From positions 274,501 to 338,500 of the forward strand of contig NZ_JAIVLR010000002.1 in assembly GCF_020524765.1 (NCBI RefSeq): DNA of 64,000 nucleotides, in the 5' to 3' direction. Positions 61,253 to 64,000 of this stretch are shown here, one piece after another (position 1 is the stretch's first letter; the number at the start of each line of letters is the position of its first letter). Source of the stretch: Qipengyuania gaetbuli (lineage in GTDB: Bacteria; Pseudomonadota; Alphaproteobacteria; Sphingomonadales; Sphingomonadaceae). A program made the position numbers and the translations under genes. The notes under the pieces are model-generated. The model was not told the DNA's origin. It ran no database searches and worked only from the letters and a program-made list of their open reading frames with translations.

Positions 61253-62260
61253 ATGCCATCGACGCGCATGCCGGAGGACATCATTCCCGACGCCACCGAA
61301 AAAACCGCCCGGACAGCAATCGATCGCCGCGCCATCCCGGCCCATGCGAGCGAGGGCGTGTGGATGGCCGCAGACGGCCATGCGTTGCGCCGGATCGACT
61401 GGCCGGGCGCGCAGGGCTCGCCGCGCGGCTCGATCCTGTTCCTGCCGGGGCGCGGCGACTTCTACGAGAAATACCTCGAGACGCTTGAGGAATGGCATCG
61501 GGCAGGCTGGGGGGTGACCGCGGCCGACTGGCGCGGTCAGGCAGGCTCGGGCCGTTTGGGCGACGATGCGATCACCGGCCATGTCGGCGACTTCTCCGAC
61601 TGGGTGGACGATCTTGCGCACCTGTGGCGCGAGTGGGCGGCACAGACCCCGGGCCCGCATGTCCTCGCCGCGCATTCCATGGGCGGGCATATCGTCATGC
61701 GCGCCCTCGTGGACGGTGCCGTATCGCCCGATGCGGTGGTCCTGTCCGCTCCGATGCTCGGCATGAGCGGCCCGCCTCTGCCGCTGCCGCTGCTTCACGG
61801 CGTCGCCAAGGTCATGACCAAGGTCGGCGAACCGACGCGGCCTGCGTGGAAGTGGAGCGAGAAGCCCGGCGAAATCCCTGCACGCCGCCGCGACCTGCTC
61901 ACTCATGACGGTGAACGCTATGCCGATGAACTCTGGTGGCGCGAGAAGCGCCCGGAGCTGGTCATGGGCCCGGGCAGCTGGGGCTGGGTCGAGCGTGCCT
62001 ATGCCTCGACCCGCGCGATCGAGGCTGCGGGCGCGATGGAGGGAATCGACGTGCCAGTGCTGATCGTCTCCACCACGAACGACAAGCTGGTCAGCCACGC
62101 TGCGGCCAAACGCGCGGCCGAACGCCTGCCGCACGGCGAGCTGGTCGAGTTCGGCGCGGAAGCCCATCACGAGATTTTCCGCGAGGTGCCAGCCGTACGT
62201 AATCGCGCACTAGGCGCCGTGACCGATTTCCTTGACCGGGTGGCACCCGCCGCATCGTGA
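61253..62260 (+). CDS. Alpha/beta hydrolase, monoglyceride-lipase-like (serine aminopeptidase S33 fold)
   Basis: 335 residues. Nucleophile elbow AAHSMGGH (Ser142), catalytic Asp in STTNDKLVS and His in EAHHEIFRE. The LPGRGDFYEKY oxyanion stretch and ADWRGQAGSGR are typical of bacterial monoacylglycerol lipase/lysophospholipase YtpA/PldB types. No signal peptide. Starts proposed at ATG 61253; ATG 61268 is an alternative. Its stop overlaps the next gene's GTG (GTGA). Divergent from the tad locus. Substrate inferred. Confidence 0.88.
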   Translation: MPSTRMPEDIIPDATEKTARTAIDRRAIPAHASEGVWMAADGHALRRIDWPGAQGSPRGSILFLPGRGDFYEKYLETLEEWHRAGWGVTAADWRGQAGSGRLGDDAITGHVGDFSDWVDDLAHLWREWAAQTPGPHVLAAHSMGGHIVMRALVDGAVSPDAVVLSAPMLGMSGPPLPLPLLHGVAKVMTKVGEPTRPAWKWSEKPGEIPARRRDLLTHDGERYADELWWREKRPELVMGPGSWGWVERAYASTRAIEAAGAMEGIDVPVLIVSTTNDKLVSHAAAKRAAERLPHGELVEFGAEAHHEIFREVPAVRNRALGAVTDFLDRVAPAAS

Positions 62261-63354
62261 CGACATACGATTTTGCCATTGTCGGGGCCGGTATCGCCGG
62301 AGCCAGCCTTGCCGCCGAACTAGCAGAGGCCGGTTCGAGCGTGCTTGTGCTCGAGGCGGAGGACCAGCCGGGCTACCATTCGACGGGCAGGTCCGCCGCT
62401 TTCTGGGAGGAATGCTACGGCGGACCCGAGATCGTCCCGCTGACGATCGCATCGGGTGCATACCTGCGGGAGCACGGCTTTCTGACTCCGCGCGGCGCGC
62501 TGTATATCGGGCGGGAAAGCGACGCCGGTGAACTCGACGCCTTCATGTCCCGCTTCGCCGATAGCGGCGCGACGATCGAACGCATCGGCCGGGACGAGCT
62601 GGAGGGCCGTGTCCCAGGCCTGCGCGAAAGCTGGACCTCGGCCATCTGGGAACCTGCCTGTGCCGACATCGACGTGGCAGGGCTCCATGCGCATTATCTC
62701 GGCCGTGCTCGCCAGCTTGGCGTAGGCATCGCGTGCCGCGCGCGGCTGGCTGCCGCTTCCCGCACCGACGGTGTGTGGACGCTGGCGGACACGAAGGGCG
62801 AAACCTATCGCGCCACAGTGCTGGTCAATGCTGCGGGTGCCTGGGCGGACGACGTGGCAAGGCTTGCCGGGGTAAAGGCCCTGGGCATCCAGCCTTATCG
62901 GCGCACCGTTGCCCAATTGCGCACCGATCCTGCACCGGACGCGGACCTGCCGCTCGTGCTCGACATCGCGGGGAGCTTCTACTTCAAGCCGGAGACGGGC
63001 CGGGTGTGGCTCAGCCCGCATGACGAGGATCCGGTCGAGGCCTGCGATGCCGCGCCGGAGGAACTGGCAGTCGCCGAAGCGATCGACCGGTTCGAACAGG
63101 TCGTCGACTGGAAGGTGCTTGCGCTGGAGCGAAAGTGGGCGGGACTCAGGAGCTTCGCGCCGGACCGGTTGCCGGTCTACGGCTTCGATCCGCAGGTCGA
63201 GGGATTTGCCTGGTTCGCGGGGCAGGGGGGCTTCGGCATCCAGACGTCACCGGCGGCGGCGCGGCTTGCAGCACAGCTGCTGACAGGCGCCGCAAGCGAT
63301 GAAATGACCCGCACAATTGATGCAACCCTCTATTCGCCGGCCCGCTTCCCCTAG
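62257..63354 (+). CDS. FAD-dependent oxidoreductase, D-arginine dehydrogenase (DauA)-like
   Basis: 365-residue DAO-fold flavoprotein starting at GTG 62257. Dinucleotide-binding motif GAGIAGASLA (8-17), acidic EAED at the end of beta-2, then QPGYHSTGRSAAFW, which closely recalls the DauA/DadH group. C-terminal DRLPVYGFDP and GQGGFGIQTSPAAARLAAQ form the FAD/substrate end. The reaction is probably oxidation of a D-amino acid or similar amine to an imine with a non-oxygen acceptor; exact substrate not set. Overlaps the hydrolase gene by 4 bp. Confidence 0.86.
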   Translation: MTTYDFAIVGAGIAGASLAAELAEAGSSVLVLEAEDQPGYHSTGRSAAFWEECYGGPEIVPLTIASGAYLREHGFLTPRGALYIGRESDAGELDAFMSRFADSGATIERIGRDELEGRVPGLRESWTSAIWEPACADIDVAGLHAHYLGRARQLGVGIACRARLAAASRTDGVWTLADTKGETYRATVLVNAAGAWADDVARLAGVKALGIQPYRRTVAQLRTDPAPDADLPLVLDIAGSFYFKPETGRVWLSPHDEDPVEACDAAPEELAVAEAIDRFEQVVDWKVLALERKWAGLRSFAPDRLPVYGFDPQVEGFAWFAGQGGFGIQTSPAAARLAAQLLTGAASDEMTRTIDATLYSPARFP

Positions 63355-63414
63355 CCAAGCGCATATCATTTGTTAGTGTGGGGCATCCGAAGCCGCAAAA
63401 ACGGGAGAAAATCG

Positions 63415-63591
63415 ATGGCTCACCATTTCAAGATCAAGAAGAACAAGGCCGGCGAGTTCGTCGCCTACTTCATGTACAATTCGGAAGCGATCTTCTGGAC
63501 CGAGGGTTACAGCTCGAAGGCCAGCGCCAAGAACGCGATTGAATCGATCAAGAAGAACGGCCCGGGCGCCGAAACGGTCGACGAAAGCTGA
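63415..63591 (+). CDS. YegP-family (DUF1508) small protein
   Basis: 58 residues: one DUF1508 repeat with HHFKIKKNKAGEFVAYF, then GYSSKASAKNAIESIKKN. E. coli YegP has two such repeats; single-copy forms are common. Role unknown, sometimes linked to stress. ATG 63415 is preceded by GGGAGA. Convergent with rnhA, with only 2 bp between their stops. Confidence 0.85.
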   Translation: MAHHFKIKKNKAGEFVAYFMYNSEAIFWTEGYSSKASAKNAIESIKKNGPGAETVDES

Positions 63592-63593
63592 CC

Positions 63594-64000
63594 CTATGAT
63601 CCCTCGCCGACCGCCGCCCTGTCGGCGGCCTGGTTGGCGAGGGCATCCACCCGTTCGTTTTCCGGGTGGCCCGAATGGCCGCGGACCCAGTGCCATTCGA
63701 CATGATGACGCGCCGTCACCTCGATGAGGTCGTGCCACAGTTCGGCATTCATGACGGGCTTCTTGCTGGCATTGACCCAGCCGCGCTTCTTCCAGCCGTG
63801 CACCCACTTGGTAATGCCGTCGATCAGGTACTTGCTGTCGGTATAGATATCGACCTTGCAGGGCTCGATCAGGGCGGACAGGCCGCGGATCGCTGCGGTC
63901 ATTTCCATCCGGTTGTTGGTCGTGTGAGGCTCGCCCCCCGACATTTCCTTTTCGTGGCGTCCCATGCGCAGCAGCGCGGCCCAGCCGCCGGGGCCCGGGT
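63594..64000 (-). CDS. rnhA: Ribonuclease HI, 5' end beyond the window
   Basis: Degrades RNA in RNA-DNA hybrids. The last 135 codons are present; the first catalytic Asp lies beyond base 64000. The retained 5' end reads [11 protein letters not shown] then the conserved [19 protein letters not shown] (catalytic Glu), [12 protein letters not shown] (catalytic Asp), and [19 protein letters not shown] (His and last Asp). The basic handle region [13 protein letters not shown] identifies a type 1 (HI) enzyme. Short Ala/Glu C-terminal tail. Confidence 0.95.
   Translation of the reverse strand, partial: PGPGGWAALLRMGRHEKEMSGGEPHTTNNRMEMTAAIRGLSALIEPCKVDIYTDSKYLIDGITKWVHGWKKRGWVNASKKPVMNAELWHDLIEVTARHHVEWHWVRGHSGHPENERVDALANQAADRAAVGEGS

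Noticed and set aside
1-64000. CRISPR arrays, insertion sequences, prophage genes, tRNA or rRNA genes
   Set aside because: No repeated spacer arrays, transposase motifs, terminal inverted repeats, phage structural genes or tRNA cloverleaf ends were found by reading; a tRNAscan/ISfinder run would confirm.

Overview
The window is high-GC (about 64% by eye), densely coded DNA from an alphaproteobacterium. Gene content points to Sphingomonadales, most likely the Erythrobacteraceae (Erythrobacter/Qipengyuania/Altererythrobacter type). Supporting signs are two large Caulobacter/sphingomonad-style TonB-dependent receptors, an ATP12-type F1 assembly chaperone, GatCAB, a CpaA-E/TadBC pilus locus, and exported peptidases of families S46, M16 and HExxH. 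I see no IS element, prophage, CRISPR array, tRNA or rRNA. Genus-level placement is inference.

Layout: 1-2054 is the 5' part of valS (minus). 2171-5730 is a phospholipid/lipid ABC importer operon (STAS-MlaE fusion, MlaF, MlaD, auxiliary lipoprotein). 5806-9973 is a minus-strand four-gene two-component operon (NarX-like kinase, NarL-like regulator, CHASE3-PAS kinase, stand-alone receiver). 10154-13408 holds envelope genes (His-rich NTF2-like exported protein, OmpW, Ca2+/Na+ antiporter, DUF2490-like protein). 13536-17231 is a tightly overlapping six-gene operon (crcB, rluA-type, PaiB-like, HAD phosphatase, small membrane protein, ATP12). 17436-22083 is housekeeping: rpsU, FKBP isomerase, gatCAB, trmL. 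22214-24376 is an S46 dipeptidyl-peptidase.

24726-28020 is a minus-strand string of six small exported or lipoprotein genes. It is divergent from an AraC-family regulator (28218-29315), and a phased direct repeat typical of AraC-type operators lies between them. 29777-34909 holds an M16 peptidase and an N-terminal-nucleophile acylase; 35030-36478 is a HerA/DUF87 ATPase. clpB follows (36615-39191), preceded by a convincing sigma-32 heat-shock promoter. Two convergent cysteine-rich TonB-dependent receptors (39588-42998 plus, 43861-46872 minus) flank an unexplained 0.75 kb region containing a G11 run.

47295-53575 is a fatty-acid/acyl-CoA cluster (thiolase, SDR dehydrogenase, metalloprotease, enoyl-CoA hydratase, MarR regulator with its own palindrome). 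53627-61190 is a minus-strand tad/cpa pilus locus, cpaA-B-C-D-E-tadB-tadC, which lacks the cpaF/tadA motor ATPase gene at its usual place and has no pilin gene. The window closes with a monoglyceride-lipase-like hydrolase, a DauA-like FAD oxidoreductase, a YegP-like small protein and the 3' part of rnhA (minus).

No single new defence or mobile system is obvious. The most unusual items are the incomplete tad locus, the duplicated-domain exported protein at 27238-28020 with the AraC-type direct repeat beside it, the orphan region at 43.06-43.80 kb, and the leader structures in front of the two receptors.
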